Shown here: in pieces, positions 21,640 to 32,359 of the stretch | Numbering within the stretch: position 1 is the first letter of the stretch | Layout: every line of letters begins with the position of its first letter | NCBI GenBank assembly: GCA_015501055.1 | Contig: JADNYV010000036.1 | Location: 1 to 64,000, forward strand | Source: Mucidula mucida | Lineage: Eukaryota; Basidiomycota; Agaricomycetes; Agaricales; Physalacriaceae | Length of the DNA: 64,000 nucleotides | Reading direction: 5' to 3' | Translations under genes and position numbers: made by a program | The notes under the pieces: generated by a model | Databases searched by the model: none | What the model was told of the DNA's origin: nothing | The model's input: only the letters and a program-made list of their open reading frames with translations

Positions 21640-22757
21640 TTATTCCCCGCGTTCTGGCAGGAGGACGGATTCCCATTCGCGGCCGTTAATCATGAAAAAG
21701 ATAAGCGCGCATCCAACGTGTATCCAGTAGGCAATCATCTGGGGCCCGTCCAGTTGAAGACGTACGTGGCCAATGCCGTTAATGATTCCATCAAAAAAGG
21801 CCTGGACGAAGGGAAGGAGCAGACCGTCAGTCCTTGTTTTAGGCAGAAATAGGTACATATGGGTGGCTGGTTGGGTACGGGCGGGCGGACAGCCTGGAAT
21901 CCTCCTATGACATGTCCGTAGTACCGGCAGTGGCTTGTCGTATCGTGGACGTTCAAGCTCGAAGCCTTTGAACAACTCCATGACGCCGTATACTAGCTTT
22001 GCCACCGGTGGTAGGCATATGTCCTGACAGATCATGCCCCGAAGAGTATCGAGAGCCTGTTCAGGGGGTATGGGGCAGGAGAGGTTGAGGTGAGGCAGCT
22101 TAGGCATGAGAAGAGTTAATGCAGCACTGCGAATGGATACCAAGTCCGGATCACCTTCACAGAGCAGGACGGCGTGTTCGGGCGACTCAACTGATGACGC
22201 GCAAAGGCAACAGAGCCTCTTGTCCCGAGGGACAAAGGGATGATACCTGTCTGCTTGTCTTAGCTGTTCAAGAGCCAGAAGGTGATCAGAGAATAGGAGC
22301 CGCGTCAGCGCTTTCCTGTTTCTAGTGACCCAGAGCCGAAGGTAGTGTCTCACAAAAATGATTTGATGTGCTGGTTTGTTCGGATGAGGCAGAGGCTTGA
22401 GACGGTTCCAGAGAAGATATGTCCGATATGAGGAGTCTGCAGCTGGAGACCCGTCTTCGTGGTGTGAGTAACCTCTTTGATCAACTCATCAACCTGGGCC
22501 GCACTGTAAGTACGAACATCAGGCGGCAGCTTTAGAATCGCGGGTACATCGTCCATTCCTAGCGGTCATGGTAGATGATCAATTGCCCACTGGATGTCAC
22601 CTAGCCACAACCCATGTTCCCCGGAATGGAGATCAACGCAGACGTCAAGTGTTAGCCTTGCCAGTTCGGATTCCGGTGAGTCAAGCAATTCGCGTAGGAG
22701 ATGCAGCGCCATTGTGACACGACGGAAGTGTAGGGGGAGTAGTCCAATGGAGGGGGA
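21640..22757 (-). pseudogene. LINE (non-LTR retrotransposon) 3' fragment of ORF2
   Basis: Open frames on the minus strand are nearly collinear from 22757 to 21640, with stops near 22562 and 22355. The N-terminal part contains LLPLHFRRVTMALHLLREL and LPPDVRTYSAAQVDELIKEV. The next part has YLRLWVTRNRKALTRLLFSD followed by a Cys/His cluster, CCLCASSVESPEHAVLLC. This pattern is typical of the region downstream of reverse transcriptase in fungal LINEs. The reverse transcriptase itself is absent, as expected for 5'-truncated copies. Confidence 0.7.
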
Positions 22758-24974
22758 AAGTGTTAAGTCTTGACATCTAGCCGTTGTACATGCGCCTTAC
22801 AAGTAAAATCATCGCAGTTTGGAGGCGATCCACTAGTATTGTGCTCGTGCACATAGGCCGGGGAGGGAGGAGGCCCTGAAATGGTGGTGGCATCTACAGA
22901 CGTCTATAGTAACAGGGAGCATATCTACCCCTGGCGTAGGAGGAGACCTATACTTGGTGGCGCCGATTCTCATCTCCGAACGGCTCTGTTGATGCAATCC
23001 GGAGATAGTATTGAGAAGGCTTGATCATAATCGGAGCGCCTGCCGGTACGTATACACAGTAAACTTCAGGTACAGGTCCCAGGAGACCACGACCGGGTTA
23101 CAATGCTCCGAGAGGCCAAGATATACAATGCCCCGCGCCTGGCCGCTAATGACGTTGTACACAGGCAGAATAAGCTGCTACGCCTGACGCGTCTCTGCTG
23201 TCCGCGAGCAATATGTCAGCCCTCCACATCCTGAGTTGCCTCGATAATATCCGAGTACTTGTGAAACGCAATTCCAACGCACGCGCCTCGGCCGATGCAT
23301 TTGACAACTGAGAAGATACTTGTTAGCAAGCTGAAGACACGATTAGGAACAAACGAACGACGAATGAATAACATGACGACCTAATTGCTCCTTGTTGCTG
23401 ATGAGAGCGATTCTATCAAACTCTTCTCGCCAGCAATCTTGACGCAGCTTCTGCAAGTGCTCGTGCATTACATGGAGCGCTTCTGCAGGCCTTGAATCCT
23501 GAATACACCGAAGTAAGGGATGCCGTCCAAGGAGGCGGTAGTGAGACGTCAGGAAAGCGTGGCAAACTGATCCATCGAAAATCGTTATGAAGGATGCGCT
23601 TGAAAGCATGCACGTTCTTTAACCCTATAAGTTTTCATTTTCCTGCGCAGAATTGGATAGACGCGCCCAGCAATCGTTAATAGTAATTTTAGTCCGTTGG
23701 AGGCCAAGGTCGAATCCTATGGTAGGTTCATCATCGATGGGTTTCGAGACGCTGGTGCATTATATCGAGCACGGTTTCGCGCGCCCGTCATTGAAGAAAT
23801 CAAGAGACTCGGAGTGTTGATAAATCGCGTAGTGAAGGAGGAGATCAATAATGCGTTGCTCCTGTAGACAACGAGGAGGTTTTGGCAATAGCGAAGTCCG
23901 ATGAATGGCTTTGCAGTGTCCACCAAGATTCAAAGCGCGCGGCTTCTGAATAGCTGTCAAATAATTCGTTTTTCGGACAGGAAGTAAAATAGACGCACCA
24001 CTGTCGATTTCCACACAAACTGCGCTGACCCGCGAACATCTCTATGACTTCATTCACAAGTGATACATCACAGATTGCGCCAAAGAGTCACTCTCGAAAG
24101 GCGATATTCGAGATATTGGGTACGCCGACGTGCCGCAGCCTTGTACTTGGTCCGTCCATATTCAACAGGGAACTGCTCGACCGGGTTCAGTATCGGAGCC
24201 GAAATCTCAGAAATTTTTCGAGAGGGAAGCGACAGGGGGAGAGACCCATAAGCGACCCCGCGAATAGGTACAATGAGGGTAGCCCAAGACGTGTCTTATC
24301 ATTGATTCTGTCGCCCATGAAATGTGCTATAATCGATAGTTTCAGCAATTAAGTATACGGTCAACAATCAAGAACTCACCATCGGCGACAATTTCTTGCC
24401 CTGCCAGCTGCCAGCTGCTAGAACGCGTCCCCTGAGCGCGTTGTCCGCATGTCGATGGCATCGAGTAGCCTTTGCCGTTGCCGCGCTGCCCTTAAGGCAA
24501 TCCATCCTACGAGCGCCCTAACAGTCTATATTGGCGCAATCAAAGATCTTCAACTCGTTCTCAAAGATAATAGCAAGACCTGTATGATGGAGGGAAGGAA
24601 GGAAGGAGCCGGATGCCTCGCGCCGGACAGGTCGCTTTCTCGACGCACCATCGTGATTGCCTTTGCTGTCCGCGAGCCCGAGAGCAACAGGCTATATGCT
24701 ATGACAATTGTAATAGTAATACGTTACCTCCGACGTATAAGCACGCCGAGCACGTCTTGAATTCCCCACATTCGTTAAACTTAAAGTTATAGCAACAGGC
24801 CCTGCCCCTCCTTCAATTCGCCACTTTCGAGAAGAAGTAGACGCTATGTATGCTTACGCTGCGGAGCCCAGCGATTTGTCGACACTACCTCGCCGTTTAG
24901 ATGTTACATATATAGATGAAGAACAGAAAGCTTGGTAATATTGCATGAACGGGAATATCAAGAACATACGGCAG
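22758..24974. other. Old repeat fragments, no intact gene
   Basis: The minus-strand frame 23609-23343 (ALHVMHEHLQKLRQDCWREE) looks protein-like but is unrecognised. Its downstream part (about 23290-23420) resembles 21370-21500. 23980-24060 and 24400-24700 are diverged relatives of 35960-36020 and 36190-36490, and the latter also of the right part of the amplified unit (7.85-8.1 kb). Confidence 0.4.
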
Positions 24975-25838
24975 TCATAAAAGTGCTTGTACACACGCCC
25001 GAGAAATCTTCCTGCCCATCTTCGCCGGTCTAAAAGCCTTCCTCTTCTTCAACGGCGGCTCCTTAAGGGACGGCGCAGACATTTCCTCCTCTAATGAATC
25101 GCACTCCTCGGGCACAAGCGAGCATGATTTTCTAACAAGCGGTGAAGGCTCGATGACATCCTCCACTAAGCAGTCTGCAACGAAGGCGCAGCTGTCTTGC
25201 GACGGAATAGCATCACATCCGCCGAATTGTGCCTGGCTTTCTTCACGGCCGCTTACACTTGCGTAGAAGTCGTACGGGGCAAGTACGAGTTCGAGACAGG
25301 TGAGAAGAGAGATGTGGTCGAAGTGGTGAAGGGCGCCGAGACGGCAGTGAAGCTATCCGACATTCTGCGCGCCATGGGACGTATCTCCTTTCTCGTCGTC
25401 TTTGCGAGCTTTACGAATGGCTTGCGGATAGATGCTAGAAAGAAAATCAATTTTTTGCATCCACGACAATAGGAGTAGACGTACCAGCAGACAGTCTGCG
25501 TTTACGCTTATTGTGGGGTTCAACCATTGTTGAAACCGAGTCGATTGTGATGCCCGACGCATCCGTGGCCACGCTATCTACAGACGAGCGCCGTGAACGA
25601 CGTTGACTGCAAATGGGGTTCGAAATACGATGGAACTCGGGAGCCCGAGGCGATAGCGATGGGCATAGCTTAAATGCAAGCACAGCGGCGAGACTCTAGA
25701 AGATATGTTGAAGATCTGGAAACAAGAGGTGAGAGATCAACGTACAAGTGTGGCGCCAGCGGTGCTGTACATAACACCAAGCGTAAGCGAGGCGTAGGAG
25801 GCAGAGGTAGAAAATTAGCAAACTCTGGAAGTAGACAT
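24975..25838 (-). pseudogene. Family B gene, copy B3 (nonsense codons in exons 1 and 3)
   Basis: Exons are 25838-25746, 25695-25485 and 25434-24975, with 50-bp introns and conserved GTACGT donors. Codon 8 of exon 1 is TAA (MSTSRVC then stop). In exon 3 the Lys after TSTQV has become TAA. Exon 2 is intact (211 bp). The basic tail PPLKKRKAFRPAKMGRK remains. No family A copy lies downstream on the left, so this unit is truncated. Confidence 0.65.
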
Positions 25839-25882
25839 TGTGGTGATGGTTCAATTCTGGTTTATTCCATCGCTGGGGAAGG

Positions 25883-25915
25883 ATTTTATACGGAGAGCGT
25901 CAGTGAGACAGTCTC
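25883..25915 (-). promoter_or_regulatory. B3 promoter: TATA box and GAGAC palindrome
   Basis: TATAAAAT at 25890-25883 on the minus strand. TGAGACAGTCTC at 25904-25915 keeps the palindrome with a different central base. Confidence 0.5.
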
Positions 25916-26934
25916 TCTTTGAGCAACCGTTGCAAGCAAAGAGGAGTTATAAACAATCGGTGCACCACAGCTAGTCCTGTAGTAGGATTGCGCGCATAGA
26001 GTCACGGTGCCACCATGAGTGACAAAATATACAGATTATACTGGGCCAGCGTGCTAGAGGTCATATTCAGCGCAGAGCATTCGAGGAAAGATTAACGTTA
26101 TCTCCGGTGCAGTGCAGCTCAGACACCGGGGAGAATATACGAGTCTAAACTCAACGTCAGGATATGGAATCAACATCAGAGAGATTGAGCTTACTAGGGT
26201 ATGTGTCTGGAGAAAAGACGTCTCCTCATATAGTGCAAAGCGGTGCAGCCAACCGATTAATCGATTCGAGGAAACGATACGTTTCTACTTATGTAGGCCA
26301 TTAGCTACGCTTGTTGAAGTAACCACTAACATGCATACCTTGTTGTCATGATGATATCTGGACATAGTCATGACTCTGTCCTGGATCCCGAGACGTAGGG
26401 AGAGGCAGAGGGCGTCTGCATCGCGATACAGCCTCTGACCATGACTCTCGTGCCGGTAAAGGTGAACCTTGCCCGTTGACAATGATCTGGGACATGGGAC
26501 CTTGATAGCTGTATGGACGCGACAATGGTTGACGGCAAAGAGGACTGGCATATTGAATATCCCGATCCGTAAATACATATTCGCGAAAAACCATACAGCT
26601 TGCAGGCACATACCAACCCACTAGACAAACGGACTAGCGGCTATTGGGACTGTGAGATGCGTTCAGCTAGGACTCTTGCGGATCCTTGTGCTCTTCTCAC
26701 CATTGGGGCGACCAGGGAGAGGCAGAGAAGGCGTCACACAAACAAGCAGGCGCGCGCCAGCGACAGCCCAAGGGGATTGGTGCCGCTTCTAGTTGTCCTT
26801 CCACCGTGATTCACAGAAGGCCATATTCCAGTCCGGAGGTGCAGATTGAATCGATTGAAGGGGTTTTTTCGGAGGTCCTTGGCAGGGGAGAACGTCGGCA
26901 AAGCGGTATGTAAACGGCCTGGGATGGCGGAAGG
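25916..26934. other. Right part of a truncated amplified unit, broken by the helicase elements
   Basis: Homologous to 11598-12950. It contains one copy of the 12.4-12.6 kb block (about 26435-26640) and part of the 7.85-8.05 kb block. The homology stops at 26934, where the inverted helicase element begins, and resumes at 29485. Confidence 0.5.
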
Positions 26935-28166
26935 TAGTCTGAGCCTTATGTGGGGGGTACTTGGCAGGTGCACCTCGGAGTTCGAATTTGCTGTTGGCCG
27001 ACTCTGGCATTGAGATTTCGGAGATCTCCGTGGCCGAATTGGGCGTGATCTCCACACGCGTTATCTTTGCTTCTCGCCCATCATCGCGTTTCTGCTGCAC
27101 AATCATTCTCTGCCAGTCCAAGCGCGTCCCATGAAGAGATGGACATGGATCAGTCAAGCCGTGATCTATCTGCTTTTCTTGAGCCCGAGTTTGGGGCAAA
27201 TTTTCCCGCTGCTCCAACAATTAATGAGCAGCATCGCGTCGAGATCGATGCTGGAATACCCGACGCGCGAGAGGCAGGCGTACGCGCTGGTGAGATGAGC
27301 TTCGTCGATTAGAAACCAACAAATGCTCTTCCGGAATTTTGGCATCTTCTCATCCTTGCGAAACCCTTCACTGTTCAACATCTGTGGGCTCATAACTACA
27401 AGCCTGATACCCTTTGCTTGCATGACCTCGTCAAACAGTCTGATGGGTGGTTCCTGTAGCCGAGCCGCATCAAGAGTGTCCTGGCTAATTGCCCAAGACT
27501 TTAATCCATATTTAGTTCCGCAGGCAGCCTACCGTAGTGTCAGTACTAGATTAACATAAGTATCATGAATATTCTTCACCTCCTGGTCGCATAGAGCTTT
27601 GGTCGGCGCAGTCATAATCCCAATCCCTTCCTCGAATCGCGCTTGCGCCGCAATTAGCGGTGACATGAGAATGAGAGTCTTTCCATGGCCAGTAGTGATC
27701 CTCAGGAAGAGATCCTTGTTCTGGACAAGATCAAACGAGTGTCGGCTTTGGGGTTCATAGAGGGAGGGGACATTGCATTTCTCGCAAAGTAAAGCATCAA
27801 GCCATTCTCGCGTATTCACTTTGTGACGAGCATAGCCCAAAATGGAAGGGCTTGTGGAAGATGAAGTTGACATGAATTAGAAGGGGCCGTTAAGGTAAGT
27901 CTAGAGGGAACGTTCTCTCGCGTTTGTTGTAGTGGTTGCGACAAGAAAATAAGCTTGCTACTACTGAGCCCGGCGGCACTGGTACTTGCTCCTTTGAGAC
28001 GAATCTGAATCTCGGGCCACTACGGTCCGACGGCTTGAGCGAGGCAATCACTAATATTCGAACTCCGAGGTGCACCTGCCAAGTACCCCCCACATAAGGT
28101 CCAGACTCTATAGTAAGTAGGAACGATTATCTTCATACTCCTCATAGAGTCTGGAAATCGAGACTA
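26935..28166 (-). mobile_element. Helicase-carrying DNA element, left copy
   Basis: The element ends in TAGTCT/AGACTA. A subterminal inverted repeat of about 50 bp (core CTTATGTGGGGGGTACTTGG) lies at one end directly and about 60 bp inside the other end. The 9-bp sequence GGCGGAAGG flanks it on the left (26926-26934). Its partner duplicate is found, inverted, beside the right copy. A 9-bp duplication with long inverted repeats fits Mutator-like transposons best. The cargo is a helicase fragment, and no transposase is visible. Confidence 0.7.
27166..27873 (-). pseudogene. RecQ/DEAH-type helicase fragment, left copy
   Basis: Starts at 27873 (MSTSSSTSPSILGYARHKVN). Walker A is TTGHGKT, motif Ia TAPTKAL, and the DEAH box LIDEAHL. 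One TAG (27528-27526) interrupts the frame after VLTLR, and the frame resumes directly. The frame ends after the DEAH box, so the second RecA-like lobe is absent. Nucleotide-identical to the right copy. Confidence 0.75.
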
Positions 28167-28253
28167 GATTGAGGCTGCTCTAGCTAACGTAGACAACGTG
28201 AAGGTGCGATCCTGCCCGGCCCGAGTATCCGGCACTTCTCCCTGCCTTCCGCC
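28167..28253. repeat. Inverted 87-bp spacer with swapped 9-bp target duplications
   Basis: It begins GATTGAGGC, the reverse complement of the right outer flank GCCTCAATC (29485-29493). It ends CCTTCCGCC, the reverse complement of the left outer flank GGCGGAAGG. Its interior, reversed, reads GGATACTCGGGCCGGGCAGG, matching the uninterrupted unit at 8034 and 12948. So the spacer is native unit sequence that has been flipped. Confidence 0.9.
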
Positions 28254-29484
28254 TAGTCTCGATTTCCAGACTCTATGAGGAGTATGAAGATAATCGTTCC
28301 TACTTACTATAGAGTCTGGACCTTATGTGGGGGTACTTGGCAGGTGCACCTCGGAGTTCGAATATTAGTGATTGCCTCGCTCAAGCCGTCGGACCGTAGT
28401 GGCCCGAGATTCAGATTCGTCTCAAAGGAGCAAGTACCAGTGCCGCCGGGCTCAGTAGTAGCAAGCTTATTTTCTTGTCGCAACCACTACAACAAACGCG
28501 AGAGAACGTTCCCTCTAGACTTACCTTAACGGCCCCTTCTAATTCATGTCAACTTCATCTTCCACAAGCCCTTCCATTTTGGGCTATGCTCGTCACAAAG
28601 TGAATACGCGAGAATGGCTTGATGCTTTACTTTGCGAGAAATGCAATGTCCCCTCCCTCTATGAACCCCAAAGCCGACACTCGTTTGATCTTGTCCAGAA
28701 CAAGGATCTCTTCCTGAGGATCACTACTGGCCATGGAAAGACTCTCATTCTCATGTCACCGCTAATTGCGGCGCAAGCGCGATTCGAGGAAGGGATTGGG
28801 ATTATGACTGCGCCGACCAAAGCTCTATGCGACCAGGAGGTGAAGAATATTCATGATACTTATGTTAATCTAGTACTGACACTACGGTAGGCTGCCTGCG
28901 GAACTAAATATGGATTAAAGTCTTGGGCAATTAGCCAGGACACTCTTGATGCGGCTCGGCTACAGGAACCACCCATCAGACTGTTTGACGAGGTCATGCA
29001 AGCAAAGGGTATCAGGCTTGTAGTTATGAGCCCACAGATGTTGAACAGTGAAGGGTTTCGCAAGGATGAGAAGATGCCAAAATTCCGGAAGAGCATTTGT
29101 TGGTTTCTAATCGACGAAGCTCATCTCACCAGCGCGTACGCCTGCCTCTCGCGCGTCGGGTATTCCAGCATCGATCTCGACGCGATGCTGCTCATTAATT
29201 GTTGGAGCAGCGGGAAAATTTGCCCCAAACTCGGGCTCAAGAAAAGCAGATAGATCACGGCTTGACTGATCCATGTCCATCTCTTCATGGGACGCGCTTG
29301 GACTGGCAGAGAATGATTGTGCAGCAGAAACGCGATGATGGGCGAGAAGCAAAGATAACGCGTGTGGAGATCACGCCCAATTCGGCCACGGAGATCTCCG
29401 AAATCTCAATGCCAGAGTCGGCCAACAGCAAATTCGAACTCCGAGGTGCACCTGCCAAGTACCCCCCACATAAGGCTCAGACTA
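28254..29484 (+). mobile_element. Helicase-carrying DNA element, right copy
   Basis: Mirror image of the left copy, with the 9-bp flank GCCTCAATC on its right (29485-29493). The first 75 bp resemble 36775-36850, which looks like an older remnant of the same element family. Confidence 0.7.
28546..29253 (+). pseudogene. RecQ/DEAH-type helicase fragment, right copy
   Basis: Exon-like frame 28546-28887, then TAG (28888-28890), then an open frame to 29253. Walker A TTGHGKT lies near residue 61, and DEAH follows about 130 residues later. The TAG ends a 27-bp stretch that starts GTTAAT and contains a branch-like CTGAC. This looks like the remains of an intron, too short to splice but a multiple of three. 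Helicase function is unlikely because the C-terminal lobe is missing. RecQ-like fragments are frequent in fungal repeats and near chromosome ends. Confidence 0.75.
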
Positions 29485-29667
29485 GCCTCAATCATGCGCT
29501 AGGGATTGAGCTATACGCTGCATTATTTTCATCGCGTCACCTCCAACGTGTTACTATGTCCGCTATCTTCGCGTCAAAAGCACGTCTAGTTCTCGCTGCA
29601 ACTAATCCTAAAGTTTCACATTATCATTACCGCCATATCCACAAACTACTTGAACAGTCGACATGAT

Positions 29668-30551
29668 TTAATACTGCGAAATCGAAAGACGCTCTGAAGG
29701 ATATTTCCCGGTGGCAAAACCTTTCAGTCTGCGAAGCGTATTAGTGAATCTGAAGTGTACGGTGAGCAACACGAATGAGCAACAGTGAAAATGAACACAT
29801 ACCTGCCACGAGCAGTTCGCCTTGATCGTATTGGCCCGCTGATACTACCCAAAAGCCGAGCTGATTTCTTCGCCTGAGCGATCTTCACTGAGGACTGACA
29901 TGCAGTGTGCACTTCGACGACGCTCGAGCGCCGCCTTTTCGAAGCCACCGGAATGGCAGAGAAAGAGAGCTCCTCTACTGACGAAGGTGGCGAACTGACG
30001 ACAAACTCTTCAACCGTAGATTTAGACTGCGGGTGTACAGTCTCCACAGAATTTATCGCCGACAGGAGGTGGGAATAATCAGGTTCAACAGATCGCGGTG
30101 GGTAGTCGGGAGGGCAATCGCTGATTTGGTAGGGGCGCGCGCCCAAATCCTTGGTTGTCGCAAGCGCAAGGCGGTAGAGGAAGTGGTCCCAGGGTTCGGC
30201 GACAGGTTGCGATGAAAGCTTGGCGGCTGGGCGACCGGTAGCTGCGGTGGGTGCCACTACTCCTGGGGCGGTCTCTAGAGGCCCAATGGGCTGCTCGACG
30301 GTGGAGGGATCGATAGCACGGAATTCGAAGGGCTCATCCCCGAAGACGGAGCGCTGCATGTATGAGTGAGGTGCGCGTGGTGTGGTGTCGGGAATGACGC
30401 GAAGTAAGGAAACGTAGTCGGCGGGGATGGGGCCGCTGGGAGGAGGGGAGAAGTCTTCAACATTGACACCTTTGCTAATGGGGACCATGATTACAAATAG
30501 CAGTGAAGCGCTTGAGTTTGTAAAGTTGTGGGAATGGGTGGCTTCAGGCAT
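29668..30551 (-). CDS. Family A gene, copy A4 (two exons)
   Basis: Exons are 30551-29803 and 29728-29668, donor GTATGT, branch CTAATAC, acceptor CTTCGCAG. The second-Met start at 30488 gives 248 aa. It differs more from A2 than A3 does (for example SSPPSSVEELSFSAIPVASKRRR) but keeps all the conserved blocks and the RLKGFATGKYPSE tail. It lies just right of the helicase inverted repeat, where unit homology resumes. Confidence 0.72.
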
Positions 30552-30571
30552 AACTGAGTGTCGCGACCAGG

Positions 30572-30685
30572 TTTATATAGCAATCCTAGTGTCTTGTATC
30601 GGAGAAGATGTGTTCGAGTTCGATCGTTGAGAGGTGATAGACCAGACATCAATCCTGTGCGTCTCAACTGTAAACCGGTGAGACG
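30572..30685 (-). promoter_or_regulatory. A4 promoter: TATA box and 26-bp inverted repeat
   Basis: TATA box 30579-30572 on the minus strand; CGTCTCA/TGAGACG inverted repeat 30660-30685 with the spacer variant of A3. Confidence 0.6.
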
Positions 30686-31351
30686 GTGCCGGCGGTAAGA
30701 CTCAGAACTTAATTCTCGGCGGTCGAGGACTAGTGGAGAAAGAAGATATCTCCGGGTGGACTGCGAAGACGAGTGGCGACAATTGGTTGTAAAAGTTTGT
30801 TATGATTAGGGGCGGGACCGTGAAGCGACGTCTCGTTATATATCTGTTGGCACTTTTCCCGTAGCTCGCTACCGTTTTGAGTGCAATCAGGTATGCCTGG
30901 GTGAAGTAACAACTAACGGGCTCAAATAAGACTCAGCATAGTCGAAGGTGACTTCAAACCAGAACGAACGAGGCAGAGCAAGTCGATACCGATGAGCGAT
31001 GTAGCTGGCGGCTTCTGGTCAGCGTTAGCGTTTTTCCACGACAGACTGGCGCGCCAAACGCACCGTAGAACTTTCCCCAACTGTAAGTGGAGGTGGCCAA
31101 GGGAGATCAATGACGTTCTTTGCGCTGTGCGGACACTGATCCTTGCAGGAAATCAGGGCATTTTCGGATGTTTACAGGCTGTAAACATCCGAAGAAAGGA
31201 ATTTAGATCTAGTTCTGTCGCTGCAGTCAATTGTGATTTCCAAAACTTCGCATTATCATTGCCTTCGTTCGCGTTAATGGTGATATACAAATTCCATGGG
31301 TATACTATAAGGTCTAAGAGTAGGAGAGCACCCAAAAATAGTCGACATTGT
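30686..31351. other. Spacer between A4 and A5
   Basis: 30700-31080 is nearly identical to 14290-14640 upstream of A3. A short inverted repeat near 31160-31194 (CGGATGTTTACAG, then CTGTAAACATCCG) can form a 13-bp hairpin. No gene is supported. Confidence 0.5.
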
Positions 31352-32175
31352 TCAATACTGCGAAATAGAAAGGCGCTCTGAAGGATATTTCCCAGTCGCA
31401 AAGCCTTTCAGTCTTCGAAGTGTATTAGCGAATCTGGAGGTATCGGTGAGCAAGACGAAGACGGCAGAGTGAAATCGAACACATACCTGCCACGAGCAGT
31501 TCGCCTGGATCGTGTTGGCCCGCTGATGCTACCCAAAAGCCGAGCTGGTTTCGTCGCCTGAGCGATCTTCACTGAGGACTGACGTTCAGCCCGCACTTCA
31601 ACGACGCTCGAACGCCGCCTAGAAGCTGGCGCCATCGGTATAGCGGAGAAAGAAAGCTTATCCACTGACGAAGGTGGCACATCAACGGCCACAGACTCTT
31701 CAACCGTAGATTGAGACTGCGGGTGTACAGTCTCCACTGAATCTCTCGACGACAAGAGGTGAGAGTAATCAGGTTGGACAGACCGCGGTGGGTAGTCGGG
31801 AGGGAAATCGCTGATTTGGTAGGGGCGCGCGCCCAAATCCTTGTTTGTTGCAAGCGCAAGGCGGTGGAGGAAGTGGTCCCAGGATTCGGCGGCAGGTTGC
31901 GGTGAAGGCTTAGCGGCCGGTCGGCCGGTAGCAGTGGGCGCCAGTACTCCTGGAGCGGTCTCTAGAGGCCCAATGGGCTGCTCCACGGTGGAGGGATCAA
32001 TAGTCTGGAATTCGAAGGGCTCATCACCGAAGACGGAGCGCTGCATGTATGAATGAGGTGCGCGCGGTTCGGTGTTGGGGATGCCGCGAAGTAAGGAAAC
32101 GTAGTCGGCGGGGATGGGGCCGCTGGGAGGAGGGGAGACGGCTGCAACATTGACACCTTTGCTGATGAGGACCAT
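31352..32175 (-). CDS. Family A gene, copy A5 (two exons, first ATG lost)
   Basis: Exons are 32175-31487 and 31412-31352, giving 249 aa from the second-Met start. The first ATG of the other copies is ATA here (32239-32237), yet the rest of the frame is open and the tail RLKGFATGKYPSE is kept. The last codon is TGA where the other copies use TAA, so the tail length is conserved although the stop codon differs. This copy supports the downstream Met as the real start. Confidence 0.72.
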
Positions 32176-32261
32176 GATGGCAAATATGAGTTGAGCCGTT
32201 AAACTTGTAAAGTTGTGAGAATTGGGGGGGTTTAGGTATAACTGAGTGTCGCGACTAGGTT

Positions 32262-32358
32262 CTTATAGCAATCCTAGTGTCTAGGTTTGAGTTCGATCGT
32301 TGAGAAGTGATAGACCAGACATGAATCCTGTGCGTCTCAGTTATATACCGGTGAGACG
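32262..32358 (-). promoter_or_regulatory. A5 promoter: altered TATA box and 26-bp inverted repeat
   Basis: The TATA region reads CTATAAGA on the minus strand (about 32268-32261) instead of CTATATAAA. The inverted repeat at 32333-32358 keeps both arms. Confidence 0.5.
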
Positions 32359-32359
32359 A

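Larger units (their letters stand above)
26935..29484. repeat. 1.23-kb near-perfect inverted repeat (two helicase elements)
   Basis: Left arm 26935-28166 (1232 bp) and right arm 28254-29484 (1231 bp) are reverse complements; the only difference found is one base in a G run. The encoded frames are identical. An 87-bp spacer separates them. A palindrome of this size could also be an assembly artefact, but the target-duplication pattern argues for a biological origin. Confidence 0.92.

Noticed and set aside
23640..23720. tRNA-like B box (GGTCGAATCC)
   Set aside because: No matching A box, anticodon stem or acceptor stem pairing could be found.
26935..29484. Palindrome as an intentional telomeric or centromeric structure
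   Set aside because: The 9-bp flanks and unit homology on both sides explain it as two transposon insertions; no telomere repeats are present.
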